Of a DNA stretch of 64,000 bases, positions 25,854 to 33,907 are shown piece after piece. Where the stretch lies: NCBI RefSeq assembly GCF_007997075.1, contig NZ_VORS01000007.1, positions 215,146 to 279,145 of the forward strand, given 5' to 3'. This DNA comes from Polaribacter sp. IC073 (GTDB lineage Bacteria; Bacteroidota; Bacteroidia; Flavobacteriales; Flavobacteriaceae). How positions within the stretch are numbered: position 1 is the first letter of the stretch; each line of letters starts with the position of its first letter. Made by a program: the position numbers and the translations under genes. The notes under the pieces are model-generated. The model had not been told where the DNA came from. It ran no database searches and saw only the letters and a list, made by a program, of their open reading frames with translations.

Positions 25854-27745
25854 CTACTTCTCCAGAAAAAATATTAGAACAATATTGGGGTTTTACTTCC
25901 TTTAGAACACCTCAAAAAGAAATTATTACTTGCGTCTTAGAAAATAGAGATGCGATTGCATTATTGCCAACTGGTGGCGGAAAATCTATCTGTTTTCAAG
26001 TTCCTGCATTGGTAAAAGAAGGGGTTTGTATTGTTATTTCTCCATTAATTGCGTTGATGCAAGATCAAGTAGAAAACCTTAAAAGAAGAGATATTAAGGC
26101 AGTTACAATTCCGTCTGGTAGTAGTCAAGATGAAATTGTAACCCTTTTTGATAAAATTAAATTCGGCCGTGTTAAGTTCTTATACCTTTCTCCAGAAAGA
26201 CTGCAGTCTTCTTTAATTCAACAAAAATTAAAAGAATTAAATGTAAATTTAGTAGCCATTGATGAAGCACATTGTATCTCTGAATGGGGACATGATTTTA
26301 GACCTTCGTACAGAAATATTAACGTTTTAAAAGAAATTTTACCCGAAGTAAATTTTATTGCTTTAACAGCTACCGCAAATAAAAAAGTACTTGCAGACAT
26401 CTCAAACAATCTGCAACTTACCAACCACATCACATTTAAAAAATCTTTTTACAGAGAGAATCTAGCCTATCAAATTTTTAAAATTGAAGACAAATTAGAT
26501 CGGTTACTTCAAATTTTTACAAAAACAAAAGTACCGGCTATTATTTATGTAAATTCAAGAAAAAAAACAGAAGAAATTGCCAATTTTTTAAAAGCGAATC
26601 AGTTTAAAAGCACGTTTTACCATGCGGGATTAACTGTTGTAGAAAAACAAACTGCCTTTAAAGATTGGATGACAGAAAAGAAACCAATAATTGTTGCAAC
26701 CAATGCGTTTGGTATGGGAATAGACAAACCTAACGTTGGTTTGGTAATTCATTATAATTTACCAACCAGCATCGAAAACTACGTGCAAGAGACTGGTAGA
26801 GCCGGTAGAAATGAGAAGAAATCTTTCGGAGTTTTACTTTACAATGAACATGATATCTTTTTACATAAGAAACAGACAGAAAATTCAATTCCATCAATTT
26901 TAGAGGTTAAAGAAGTTCATAAAAAATTATACCAACATTTTAGAATTGCAAACGGAGAACTTTTAGAAGAAACTTTCTCTTTTAATTTCTTTGAATTTTG
27001 CAAAAAATATAATTTCCCTGTTTTAAAAACGGATGTAATTCTTAAATTATTAGTTAATTACGGCATTTTAGAATTAAATAATAGCTTCAATAAAAAATCG
27101 ACTTTAAAAGTAATTGGAACACATTATACTGTTTTAAACTTCTCTAGAAGCAATACTGCTTTTAAAAATTTTATAAATGTACTTTTAAGAACGTATGGTG
27201 GTCTTTTTGAAGATGAAATAAAAATAAATGAATTTTTTCTCGCTAAAAAAGCAAGCATCACTTCCACACAAGTCATCAAAAATTTAGAAATATTAGAAGC
27301 TCAGAATTTAGTTGAATACAACCAAGCGAATGGCAATATCTCATTAAACTTCTTATTGCCTAGAGAAGATGATAAAACAATTAACCGTTTTTCTAAAGAA
27401 ATAAAACAATTCTTATTTTTAAAGAAAGAAAAAGCAATCAATTTTATAAATTTTGTAACCGATAATACAGTTTGTAGAAGTGTACAATTACTTGCTTATT
27501 TCGATGAAAAAGCAACATCACCCTGTGGCATTTGCGATGTTTGTATTGGCAACAAAAAAAGGGATACTAAAAACCTTTCATCAGAAATACTTGCACTTTT
27601 AAAAGAAAAAGAGCAACTTTCATCCAAAGAAATTAGCCGTCTTTTAAATACTTTTGAAAAAGACATTTTAATACATTTGCAGACATTGTTATCGGAAGAT
27701 AAAATAACAATTAATAATCAGAATAAATTTCAACTAAAAATATAA
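25850..27745 (+). CDS. recQ: ATP-dependent DNA helicase RecQ
   Basis: 631 residues. A 3'-5' helicase for recombination and repair. Motif 0 is FRTPQKEII, Walker A LLPTGGGKSICFQ, motif II AIDEAHCISEWGHDFRPSY, motif VI ETGRAGRN. The zinc-binding RecQ-Ct cysteines are in VCRSVQ and CGICDVC (about residues 543-565). The family HRDC domain is absent or replaced by a short winged-helix-like tail with SSKEISRLL. Flavobacteria often have two recQ genes, and this short form is one type. It sits 2 bases before fmt. Confidence 0.93.
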   Translation: MTTSPEKILEQYWGFTSFRTPQKEIITCVLENRDAIALLPTGGGKSICFQVPALVKEGVCIVISPLIALMQDQVENLKRRDIKAVTIPSGSSQDEIVTLFDKIKFGRVKFLYLSPERLQSSLIQQKLKELNVNLVAIDEAHCISEWGHDFRPSYRNINVLKEILPEVNFIALTATANKKVLADISNNLQLTNHITFKKSFYRENLAYQIFKIEDKLDRLLQIFTKTKVPAIIYVNSRKKTEEIANFLKANQFKSTFYHAGLTVVEKQTAFKDWMTEKKPIIVATNAFGMGIDKPNVGLVIHYNLPTSIENYVQETGRAGRNEKKSFGVLLYNEHDIFLHKKQTENSIPSILEVKEVHKKLYQHFRIANGELLEETFSFNFFEFCKKYNFPVLKTDVILKLLVNYGILELNNSFNKKSTLKVIGTHYTVLNFSRSNTAFKNFINVLLRTYGGLFEDEIKINEFFLAKKASITSTQVIKNLEILEAQNLVEYNQANGNISLNFLLPREDDKTINRFSKEIKQFLFLKKEKAINFINFVTDNTVCRSVQLLAYFDEKATSPCGICDVCIGNKKRDTKNLSSEILALLKEKEQLSSKEISRLLNTFEKDILIHLQTLLSEDKITINNQNKFQLKI

Positions 27746-27747
27746 GT

Positions 27748-28692
27748 ATGAGAGATTTGCGCATTGTTTTTATGGGGACCCCAGATTTTGCTGTAGCCAT
27801 TTTAAAACGTTTGGTAGAAAACAACTATACAATTGCTGGGGTAATTACTGCACCAGACAAACCTGCAGGAAGAGGAAGAAAGCTAAATGAATCTGCAGTA
27901 AAAAAATATGCAAAATCTCAAGATCTTACCATTCTTCAACCAACCAATTTAAAAAATGATGCTTTTTTACAAGAATTAAAAGCTTTAAACGCCAATTTAC
28001 AAATTGTAGTTGCGTTTAGAATGTTGCCAAAAGTAGTTTGGCAAATGCCCCAATTTGGTACGTTTAACTTACACGCATCTTTATTACCAGCATACAGAGG
28101 TGCTGCTCCCATACATTGGGCTATAATTAATGGAGAAACAAAAACAGGTGTTACTAGTTTCTTTATTGATGATAAAATTGATACTGGTGAAATTATCTTA
28201 CAAGAAGAAATTGCGGTACTTACTAATGAAACCGTAGGTAGTTTACATGACAAATTAATGCATTTAGGTGCAGCCTTAGTTTCTAAAACGGTAGACTATA
28301 TAAGTAAGGGAGAAGTTAAAACGACAAAGCAGCCAGATTTAGAAGAAAAATCTGCGCCAAAACTGAATCCTGAAAATACGAGAATTGATTGGTCGGATTC
28401 TTTAAACAATATCTATAATAAGATTCGTGGTTTAAATCCTTTTCCTGCAGCTTGGACAATGATTAATAATAATGACGAAGAAGTTTCTGCCAAAATTTAC
28501 GCCATCAGAAAAGAAAGAGAGGCCCATAATTTTTCTATCGGAAAAATAATTGCGACCAAAAAAGAGTTGAAAGTAGCTGTTGATAAAGGGTACCTTATAA
28601 TAGACGAAATTAAACTTTCTGGAAAGAAAAAAATGGATGCAAAAAGTTTGCTAAATGGCTATTCTTTTTCGTCAGATGCTAAAATGTTCTAA
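27748..28692 (+). CDS. fmt: methionyl-tRNA formyltransferase
   Basis: 314 residues, the usual length. It formylates the initiator Met-tRNA with 10-formyl-THF. MRDLRIVFMGTPDFAV opens the Rossmann fold; the catalytic and folate-binding segment is FNLHASLLPAYRGAAPIHWAI (about residue 107) with TGVTSFFIDDKIDTGEI after it. A C-terminal tRNA-binding OB-like domain covers about 205-310. It lies 2 bases after recQ. Confidence 0.95.
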   Translation: MRDLRIVFMGTPDFAVAILKRLVENNYTIAGVITAPDKPAGRGRKLNESAVKKYAKSQDLTILQPTNLKNDAFLQELKALNANLQIVVAFRMLPKVVWQMPQFGTFNLHASLLPAYRGAAPIHWAIINGETKTGVTSFFIDDKIDTGEIILQEEIAVLTNETVGSLHDKLMHLGAALVSKTVDYISKGEVKTTKQPDLEEKSAPKLNPENTRIDWSDSLNNIYNKIRGLNPFPAAWTMINNNDEEVSAKIYAIRKEREAHNFSIGKIIATKKELKVAVDKGYLIIDEIKLSGKKKMDAKSLLNGYSFSSDAKMF

Positions 28693-28797
28693 AGCCTTTA
28701 TTAATGCGGTTTGTAGGGTTTTTTGATTTTCAATGCTTGGTTTATTAACAATTGGCATACTTTTATTAACAAAAAGGCACTTTTTTGCCCTTCAAAT

Positions 28798-28827
28798 TTG
28801 CGTAAACCCACAATCCGTCTATATTTG
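28798..28827 (+). promoter_or_regulatory. promoter of the HU gene
   Basis: TTG at 28798-28800, a 19-base spacer, and TATATTTG at 28820-28827: a full flavobacterial consensus promoter, giving a leader of about 50 bases. Confidence 0.8.
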
Positions 28828-28882
28828 TTAAGCTATTAAGCGAAAAATACAATTATTAAATAATTTTTAAAATCAATTTATT

Positions 28883-29155
28883 ATGAACAAATCAGATTTA
28901 ATCGATGCAATGGCTGCTGACGCAGGAATTTCTAAAGTAGCAGCTAAAGCAGCTTTAGAGTCTTTTACAGGTAACGTAACTTCTTCTTTGAAAAAAGGTG
29001 ATAAAGTTGCATTAGTTGGTTTCGGAACTTTCTCTGTATCTAATAGAGCTGCAAGAACTGGTAGAAATCCTCAAACTGGAAAAGCTATTGAAATTGCTGC
29101 TAAAAATGTAGCTAAATTTAAAGCTGGAGCTGGATTAAGCGATGCTGTAAACTAA
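28883..29155 (+). CDS. HU-family DNA-binding protein
   Basis: 90 residues, the standard HU length. [24 protein letters not shown] and the arm region [23 protein letters not shown] (about residue 60 onward, with the intercalating proline) are HU hallmarks. It bends and compacts DNA as a dimer in the nucleoid. It is monocistronic, with a consensus promoter and a terminator. Confidence 0.96.
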   Translation: MNKSDLIDAMAADAGISKVAAKAALESFTGNVTSSLKKGDKVALVGFGTFSVSNRAARTGRNPQTGKAIEIAAKNVAKFKAGAGLSDAVN

Positions 29156-29178
29156 GAATCACAGTTTTAAATTATATA

Positions 29179-29210
29179 AAAACTCTCTTTTTTTAGGGAG
29201 TTTTTTTATT
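29179..29210 (+). terminator. terminator after the HU gene
   Basis: AAAACTCTC (29179-) pairs with GGGAGTTTT with one G-U pair, followed by a run of T. It lies about 25 bases past the HU stop. Confidence 0.75.
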
Positions 29211-29244
29211 TAAAAATTTTCTTATATTTATTACAAAAAAATGA

Positions 29245-29802
29245 ATGTCTAAATTACAACCTAAAAAAGGTAGATTACTCGTTGCAGAACCTTCTATTTT
29301 AAATGATAATTCATTTAACAGAGCTATCGTTTTGCTAACAGAACACACAGATAATAATTCTGTAGGATTTATTTTAAATAAACCTTTAGAATATAGTATT
29401 AACGATTTATTGCCAGACATAGATTGTTCTTTTAACATTTATCAAGGTGGCCCAGTAGAACAAGATAATTTATACTTTGTTCATAGAATACCACAGCTGT
29501 TAGACGACAGTGTAGAAGTTGCAAATGGCGTGTTTTGGGGCGGTGATTTTAAACAGCTTAAGAAACTATTAAATGAAGGAGTTTTAGAGGAGTCTGATAT
29601 TCGGTTTTTCTTAGGATATTCTGGTTGGGACAAAGATCAACTTACAGAAGAACTCAAAGAGAACTCCTGGTTTGTTGCTGAAAATGATTTTGACAATATT
29701 TTTTCTAATGATGAAGAAAGCTTATGGAAAAATAAATTACTTCAAAAAGGTGGCAATTATAAACTTTGGGCAAATGCACCAAATGATTTTAATTTAAACT
29801 AA
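29245..29802 (+). CDS. YqgE/AlgH family protein
   Basis: 185 residues. The opening KGRLLVAEPSILNDNSFNRAIVLLTEHT and GFILNKPLEY and YQGGPVEQDNLYFVHR segments are family signatures. The proteins form a two-layer alpha/beta fold and their biochemical role is not settled. The gene converges with the aminotransferase class IV gene and overlaps its end by 9 bases. Confidence 0.92.
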   Translation: MSKLQPKKGRLLVAEPSILNDNSFNRAIVLLTEHTDNNSVGFILNKPLEYSINDLLPDIDCSFNIYQGGPVEQDNLYFVHRIPQLLDDSVEVANGVFWGGDFKQLKKLLNEGVLEESDIRFFLGYSGWDKDQLTEELKENSWFVAENDFDNIFSNDEESLWKNKLLQKGGNYKLWANAPNDFNLN

Positions 29803-30633
29803 ATTTCCTGCAATCTGCAAAACTTTTAAACTAGCGTGTAACTTACTTGCTAATTCTGTAGTAAAAGACTTCTTTTTATATTTAGTAACCGGCTGAATGC
29901 CTACAATTGCATTTGTAATAAAAACTTCATCTGCTTTTTGAATTTCAAAAGGAGAAATAGCCGTTTCCTCAATAGTAAAATCTTTATTTTTAGTTAGCAT
30001 TTCTATCACCTTACTTCTTACAATGCCTTTAATACAACCTTCTGTTAGTGCTGGTGTTTTAACTACATTATCTTTAACTATAAAGATATTTCCATTGGCA
30101 ACCTCTACAACCCCTTTGCGCTCATTTAGTAAAACACAATTGTCTAAGTCGTTTTCGTTGGCATAAATACTAGCCAAAGTATTTAGCATTCTATTATTTG
30201 TTTTTACGGTTGATAACAAACCAGAATAATTATAAAAGTCTTTAAACACATCTATTTCATAGGTTGTTTTCGTTTGATAATTAACTGCTGATGCTTCCAA
30301 TAGGTAATTAATTTCATTGGTTTTAGGCGTGTACAAGCCTCCATCTTTTCTAAAAACATTTAAACGAACTCTAAAAGAAGAAGCTTCTTCTAAGACAGCA
30401 ACTGATTTTAAAATTTCTTTTTCTAAAAACTCTAGCGTAAACTCCATAGGAATTTTCATACGAAGCATTCTCATAGAAGCCATTAATCTAAAATAATGAT
30501 CTTCCCAAAAAATCACTTTTTTATTTACTACTTTAATTGTTTCAAAAATACCGTCTCCGTATTTAAAACCTCTATTATCTGTAGTTAATTGTACGTTTTC
30601 TTTAAATAATAATTCACCGTTAAAATTAATCAT
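29794..30633 (-). CDS. aminotransferase class IV (PabC / branched-chain type)
   Basis: 279 residues from the ATG at 30633, chosen because MINFNGEL is the usual start for the family; the frame is open 39 bases further. Fold-type IV PLP enzyme: the GDGIFETIKVVNKK motif lies near residue 26, and NRMLNTLASIYA carries the catalytic lysine-region counterpart, with VVEVANGNIFIVKD after it. By context-free likeness it could be aminodeoxychorismate lyase (folate), a D-amino-acid or a branched-chain aminotransferase. The PLP lysine is not obvious: the usual SLK/TKSxN lysine position reads NRML, which deserves a check. Confidence 0.78.
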   Translation of the reverse strand: MINFNGELLFKENVQLTTDNRGFKYGDGIFETIKVVNKKVIFWEDHYFRLMASMRMLRMKIPMEFTLEFLEKEILKSVAVLEEASSFRVRLNVFRKDGGLYTPKTNEINYLLEASAVNYQTKTTYEIDVFKDFYNYSGLLSTVKTNNRMLNTLASIYANENDLDNCVLLNERKGVVEVANGNIFIVKDNVVKTPALTEGCIKGIVRSKVIEMLTKNKDFTIEETAISPFEIQKADEVFITNAIVGIQPVTKYKKKSFTTELASKLHASLKVLQIAGNLV

Positions 30634-30685
30634 TGCTTTATTTTTAAGAGTTGTAAAAATAACATATTTCAATAGATTTTAGACA

Positions 30686-30713
30686 TAAAAAAACCAGCAA
30701 TTCTGCTGGTTTT
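30686..30713 (-). terminator. terminator after the START-like gene
   Basis: AACCAGCA pairs with TGCTGGTT (30692-30711) with an ATTC-type loop; a U run follows on the minus strand. It lies about 21 bases past the stop of the START-like gene. Confidence 0.82.
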
Positions 30714-30733
30714 AATTCTCTATAAAAATTGGT

Positions 30734-31117
30734 TTAAGCACCAATAGTATGTCTTAATTCTTCAATTTGGTTTTCCCAAAGTTGCTTAGATTCTTCTACC
30801 TCATCTTCGTCATCTGCAAAATCTGTAACAATTAAAGATACATCTTTAGTTAATGCATCTACTTGAATTTTAATTTCAAAAAAACTTTCATCGTCTTCGC
30901 TTTCTAACCACTTCCAACGCATTCTTTCTCCTGCTTTTTTTGTAATTAATTCTGCTAATTCTTCTGAGTCTTCCCAAACAAAACTAAATATTTTGCCTCT
31001 AGAGTTTACCTTATCGGCAAACCATTCTTGCAAATTTGATGGTGAAGAGATGTATTGGTACAGCATATTTGGCGATGCGTGAATAGGGATTTCTAGTTCG
31101 AATTTTACTTTTTCCAT
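30734..31117 (-). CDS. START-like/SRPBCC domain protein
   Basis: 127 residues. FELEIPIHASPNMLYQYISSPSNLQEWFADKV and the tryptophan-rich FSFVWEDSEE and MRWKWLESEDDESFFEI strands fit the SRPBCC/START-like helix-grip fold, and I recall this exact type in Bacteroidota. It probably binds a small hydrophobic ligand or acts like an Aha1-type factor; the ligand is unknown. The acidic C-terminal helix (DDEDEVEESKQLWENQ) is typical. Single gene with its own terminator. Confidence 0.82.
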   Translation of the reverse strand: MEKVKFELEIPIHASPNMLYQYISSPSNLQEWFADKVNSRGKIFSFVWEDSEELAELITKKAGERMRWKWLESEDDESFFEIKIQVDALTKDVSLIVTDFADDEDEVEESKQLWENQIEELRHTIGA

Positions 31118-31181
31118 TGATTCTTTTGTTAGGTGAACAATATAGGTATTAATTCTATTTAAAAAAAATTTAAAACACTTG

Positions 31182-31211
31182 TTGCTAATCTATAAAAAGT
31201 GATTATATTTG
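31182..31211 (+). promoter_or_regulatory. promoter of tRNA-Met
   Basis: TTG at 31182-31184, 19-base spacer, TATATTTG at 31204-31211. The tRNA begins 16 bases later. Confidence 0.8.
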
Positions 31212-31226
31212 CAGCCGCTAACAGAT

Positions 31227-31300
31227 GGCGAGGTAGCTCAGTTGGTTAGAGCGCAGGATTCATAACCCTGAGGTCACGGGTTCAAATCCCGTTCTCGCTA
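31227..31300 (+). tRNA. tRNA-Met (anticodon CAT)
   Basis: 74 bases. Acceptor GGCGAGG pairs with TCTCGCT through two G-U pairs; D arm GCTC/GAGC; anticodon loop TTCATAA; T arm ACGGG/CCCGT with TTCAAAT loop; discriminator A. No CCA is encoded. The A-C mismatch at the loop end of the anticodon stem is noted. The CAT anticodon could also belong to a lysidine-modified tRNA-Ile; the elongator Met type fits best. The prophage integrase starts 54 bases downstream, so the 3' end of this gene is the likely attachment site. Confidence 0.9.
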
Positions 31301-31353
31301 CAAATTAATACTTTATAAATCAACGGTTTAGGATACTTCTAAATCGTTTTTTT

Positions 31354-32655
31354 ATGCAAAATAATCAAAAGTACACTAAAAAGTACACTTTTTTAAAGTC
31401 TAATTTAATGGCTAAAAAATATGCAATAGGGTTTTATACAGGCGGCGTAAACGTTGAAAATTGGGAAAACTTAACAGAAATAGAGCAAGAAAAAGCAATT
31501 TCTAAGAGTTGGTATCTTCGTTGGTCGTTTAGAAATCCTGAAAATGGAATCTTAGAAAGACAAAAAAACTACAAAGGCGGCGTTAATTATTTAAAAACAA
31601 AAGATGATCGTTTAAAGTTTTTAAAAGAATCAAAGAAATCATTAACGGAATTACTAAATGAAGGATATTCTCCTTTTGATAGCAAAGACGAAATTATCTT
31701 ATATGATTCAGAAATTAAAAAAACTTTCTCAGTTAAAGAATCATTTGATTTAGCTTTAGAGCAAATAAAACAAACGGTTGCAACCGTAACTTATAAAGAC
31801 TATAAAAAAACAGCAAACGGTTTCTTAAAATTCCTAGGTGACGAAAATCAAAAAAAAGAAATAAAACTAATTACAAAAAGAATTGTAATTAAGTACTTAA
31901 ATGAGATTCTTACAAAAACTTCTGCAAGAACTAGGAATAATTATAAATCTGATTTATCAGCTTTGTTTTCTGTAATGGAAAAAAAACTACTACTAATTGA
32001 TTATAATTTTATCAAAACAATTGAAAAAGAAAGAACCCAAGAAAAAAGAAACAGAACTTTAACAAATAAGCAATTAAAACAAGTCACGGACTTTTTAAGA
32101 GAAAATGACCCACTACTATTATTTGTTGTAAAATTTGTTGCTTATAATTTTCTAAGACCTGTTGAAGTTTGCCGACTTAAAATTAAAGACCTGAATATAG
32201 AAGATTCACTCTTGTATTTTCAAGCAAAAAACAAACCTTTAAAAACAAAACGTATTCCTTCTATTCTGCTAAATGATTTAAAAAAAATGAATTTAGAAAA
32301 GTATGACAAAAACTTCTATCTAATAACACCTTCTGGATTCCCGGGCAATTGGGAGGTTTCAGATTTGCAAAGAAGAACCACCATCACAAAGCGTTTTACA
32401 AGGCTAAAAGTAAAAATGAAAGAAGCTGGTATTATTTTAGAAAAAGGAGATAATATTTACAGTTTTCGCCATTCTTACATCACAAATTTATTTAGATATC
32501 TAAGAACCAAAGAAAATTTAACGTTTAATGAAGCGATAAAAGAGTTAATGCCAATAACAGGGCACGATTCAGAAAGTGGTCTAATCAACTACATTCATCA
32601 GATTGATGCAGATATTCCAAAAGATTGGAGCAAAAAAATAGAAATAGTTATTTAA
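31354..32655 (+). CDS. prophage tyrosine integrase
   Basis: 433 residues, site-specific recombinase that would insert the phage at tRNA-Met. An Arm-DNA-type N-terminal region is followed by a SAM-like core-binding domain (about 125-215) and the catalytic domain (about 225-425). Catalytic residues seen: R in FLRPVEVCRLK, the YSFRHSYI box (Y in place of the first H, which is common), H in ITGHDSES and the nucleophile Y in LINYIHQ. A second start at 31408 (MAKKYAIGFYTGG) is possible and would leave the two direct repeats at 31367-31389 outside the gene. A terminator follows. Confidence 0.92.
   Translation: MQNNQKYTKKYTFLKSNLMAKKYAIGFYTGGVNVENWENLTEIEQEKAISKSWYLRWSFRNPENGILERQKNYKGGVNYLKTKDDRLKFLKESKKSLTELLNEGYSPFDSKDEIILYDSEIKKTFSVKESFDLALEQIKQTVATVTYKDYKKTANGFLKFLGDENQKKEIKLITKRIVIKYLNEILTKTSARTRNNYKSDLSALFSVMEKKLLLIDYNFIKTIEKERTQEKRNRTLTNKQLKQVTDFLRENDPLLLFVVKFVAYNFLRPVEVCRLKIKDLNIEDSLLYFQAKNKPLKTKRIPSILLNDLKKMNLEKYDKNFYLITPSGFPGNWEVSDLQRRTTITKRFTRLKVKMKEAGIILEKGDNIYSFRHSYITNLFRYLRTKENLTFNEAIKELMPITGHDSESGLINYIHQIDADIPKDWSKKIEIVI
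31367..31389 (+). repeat. tandem AAAAGTACACT repeat near the left attachment site
   Basis: AAAAGTACACT occurs at 31367-31377 and again at 31379-31389, about 70 bases from the tRNA end. Such paired repeats beside an attachment site can be integrase arm-binding sites. They lie inside the longest integrase frame but outside the shorter one starting at 31408. Confidence 0.45.
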
Positions 32656-32689
32656 TTTTTGTATATTCATACTTTCTTTTTCATAGCAA

Positions 32690-32726
32690 TTTTACACCAC
32701 CTCTCTAAAGAAGTGGTGTTTTTTTA
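32690..32726 (+). terminator. terminator after the integrase
   Basis: ACACCAC (32694-32700) pairs with GTGGTGT (32713-32719), followed by seven T. It overlaps the last codon of the convergent helix-turn-helix gene. Confidence 0.8.
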
Positions 32727-33194
32727 GTTTAAATTAAAGTTTTCTTTGCTTGAAAACAATTCTGTAATGTATTTCTTCATTTCATTAATAGAAGGATGCA
32801 GTAACAAGCTTTCGTCTTGCCATTCATCATCATAACTTTCGATTAAAATAAAGCGCATTGGCGTTTCTTGTTTTACATGCACCAAATAGCAAGGATCTTG
32901 CCTGTGCAATACATACATTTCATCGTTATTTTTATCTATTGAAACTAAGAATTTAGAAATAGTATCTACCGGATGATTTTCGTTTATAAGATTAATTGCT
33001 GCTGCTAAAATGGTGTAATTCTTTAAGTTTGGCGCATATTTTAAACCAAACATTCTACTAATATTAGATTGTGTAAATCCTGTTATTTCTGCCAATGCTG
33101 TTTGCCATCCGTTGCCAAATTTAGCAATTGCCTTTTCTCTTAAATTAGAAACGAGCAACTTCCATTGCTCGTTTTGTTCTTGTTGGTTTGGCAT
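32724..33194 (-). CDS. phage helix-turn-helix protein, candidate repressor
   Basis: 156 residues. Residues of about 15-65 look like a helix-turn-helix domain (FGNGWQTALAEITGFTQSNI then SRMFGLK), with the recognition helix in TQSNISRMF. The C-terminal 80 residues are acidic and of unknown type; they lack the LexA-like Ser-Lys protease motifs of a CI repressor, so release from repression would need another route. It is co-transcribed with the acidic 172-residue protein upstream (1-base gap). Its position next to the integrase suits a lysogeny regulator; this is inference. Confidence 0.6.
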   Translation of the reverse strand: MPNQQEQNEQWKLLVSNLREKAIAKFGNGWQTALAEITGFTQSNISRMFGLKYAPNLKNYTILAAAINLINENHPVDTISKFLVSIDKNNDEMYVLHRQDPCYLVHVKQETPMRFILIESYDDEWQDESLLLHPSINEMKKYITELFSSKENFNLN

Positions 33195-33195
33195 A

Positions 33196-33714
33196 TTATT
33201 TATTAATTAAGGCTATTGCATAGCTGTGAGTATCGTGATAGAATGATAATGAGTGTTTTTTAATAGTCTCCGAGTAGTTTCCTTGGTATGAAATTACCAC
33301 TTCTCCCTCCTCCATTTCTTCTATTTCTTCCCAAATTTCTTTTTTAGCTTCTAAAATTAATGATATAGCATCAAAACTAGCTGTATCTTCTAACAGTGGA
33401 GTTACTTCATTTTCGATAAATTCGGCTTCGTCCATTTTAGGAAATTCAGCATAATCATCTCCATAGTCTTCAGATGAATTTTCAAAAGACTTATACATCG
33501 AACCTTTATTTTCCCACAAAGACCAGCCGTCTCTTTGGTGTATTTGTATAATTTCTAAATTGTGGGTGGTTGCAAATTCTTCTACTTCTTTAAAGCTGTT
33601 AAAGTCGTCCACCATTATACAATTATATAAACCAGAAGGATATCCGTTAGACCCTGTAGTAATTTCTGATACTTTTAAATTGTTTTCGTTTGCTAATTCT
33701 CTTAAATCTTTCAT
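33196..33714 (-). CDS. acidic phage protein of unknown function
   Basis: 172 residues, strongly acidic in the middle and C-terminal parts (ENSSEDYGDDYAEF, EIWEEIEEMEEGE). The N-terminal 60 residues (VDDFNSFKEVEEFATTHNLE region) may form a small alpha/beta domain. No family recognised. It is the first gene of a two-gene unit with the helix-turn-helix protein, behind a TATCTTTG box with a palindrome over the -33 region. Acidic composition raises the option of a DNA mimic or antitoxin-like role, but that is only a guess. Confidence 0.65.
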   Translation of the reverse strand: MKDLRELANENNLKVSEITTGSNGYPSGLYNCIMVDDFNSFKEVEEFATTHNLEIIQIHQRDGWSLWENKGSMYKSFENSSEDYGDDYAEFPKMDEAEFIENEVTPLLEDTASFDAISLILEAKKEIWEEIEEMEEGEVVISYQGNYSETIKKHSLSFYHDTHSYAIALINK

Positions 33715-33779
33715 AATAATTGTGCCGATTTTAATGACCTGCTCGAGTCTTTTAATTTTATATGCCTTATTGCATACAC

Positions 33780-33787
33780 CAAAGATA
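33780..33787 (-). promoter_or_regulatory. -7 box of the regulator unit
   Basis: TATCTTTG on the minus strand (TAnnTTTG), 66 bases before the ATG at 33714. The -33 region has no TTG and is covered by the palindrome at 33804-33821. Confidence 0.6.
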
Positions 33788-33803
33788 CACTTTTTTATCT
33801 AAT

Positions 33804-33821
33804 TATATCACTTTTGATATA
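33804..33821. promoter_or_regulatory. operator candidate of the prophage regulator
   Basis: TATATCA, four bases, TGATATA: a perfect 7+7 palindrome centred at 33812.5, 16 bases upstream of the -7 box, so a bound protein would cover the -33 element. The obvious candidate ligand is the helix-turn-helix protein encoded by the same unit. Confidence 0.55.
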
Positions 33822-33907
33822 GTTAAATACATTAATCTACGAAACACTTTACGAAAACTATTTCACACCTAAAAATCAGATAATTTAAAATATATGGTTG
33901 TGAGGTG

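Noticed and set aside
32724..33194. Classical CI repressor with self-cleavage
   Set aside because: The C-terminal part lacks the serine and lysine motifs of LexA-like proteases.
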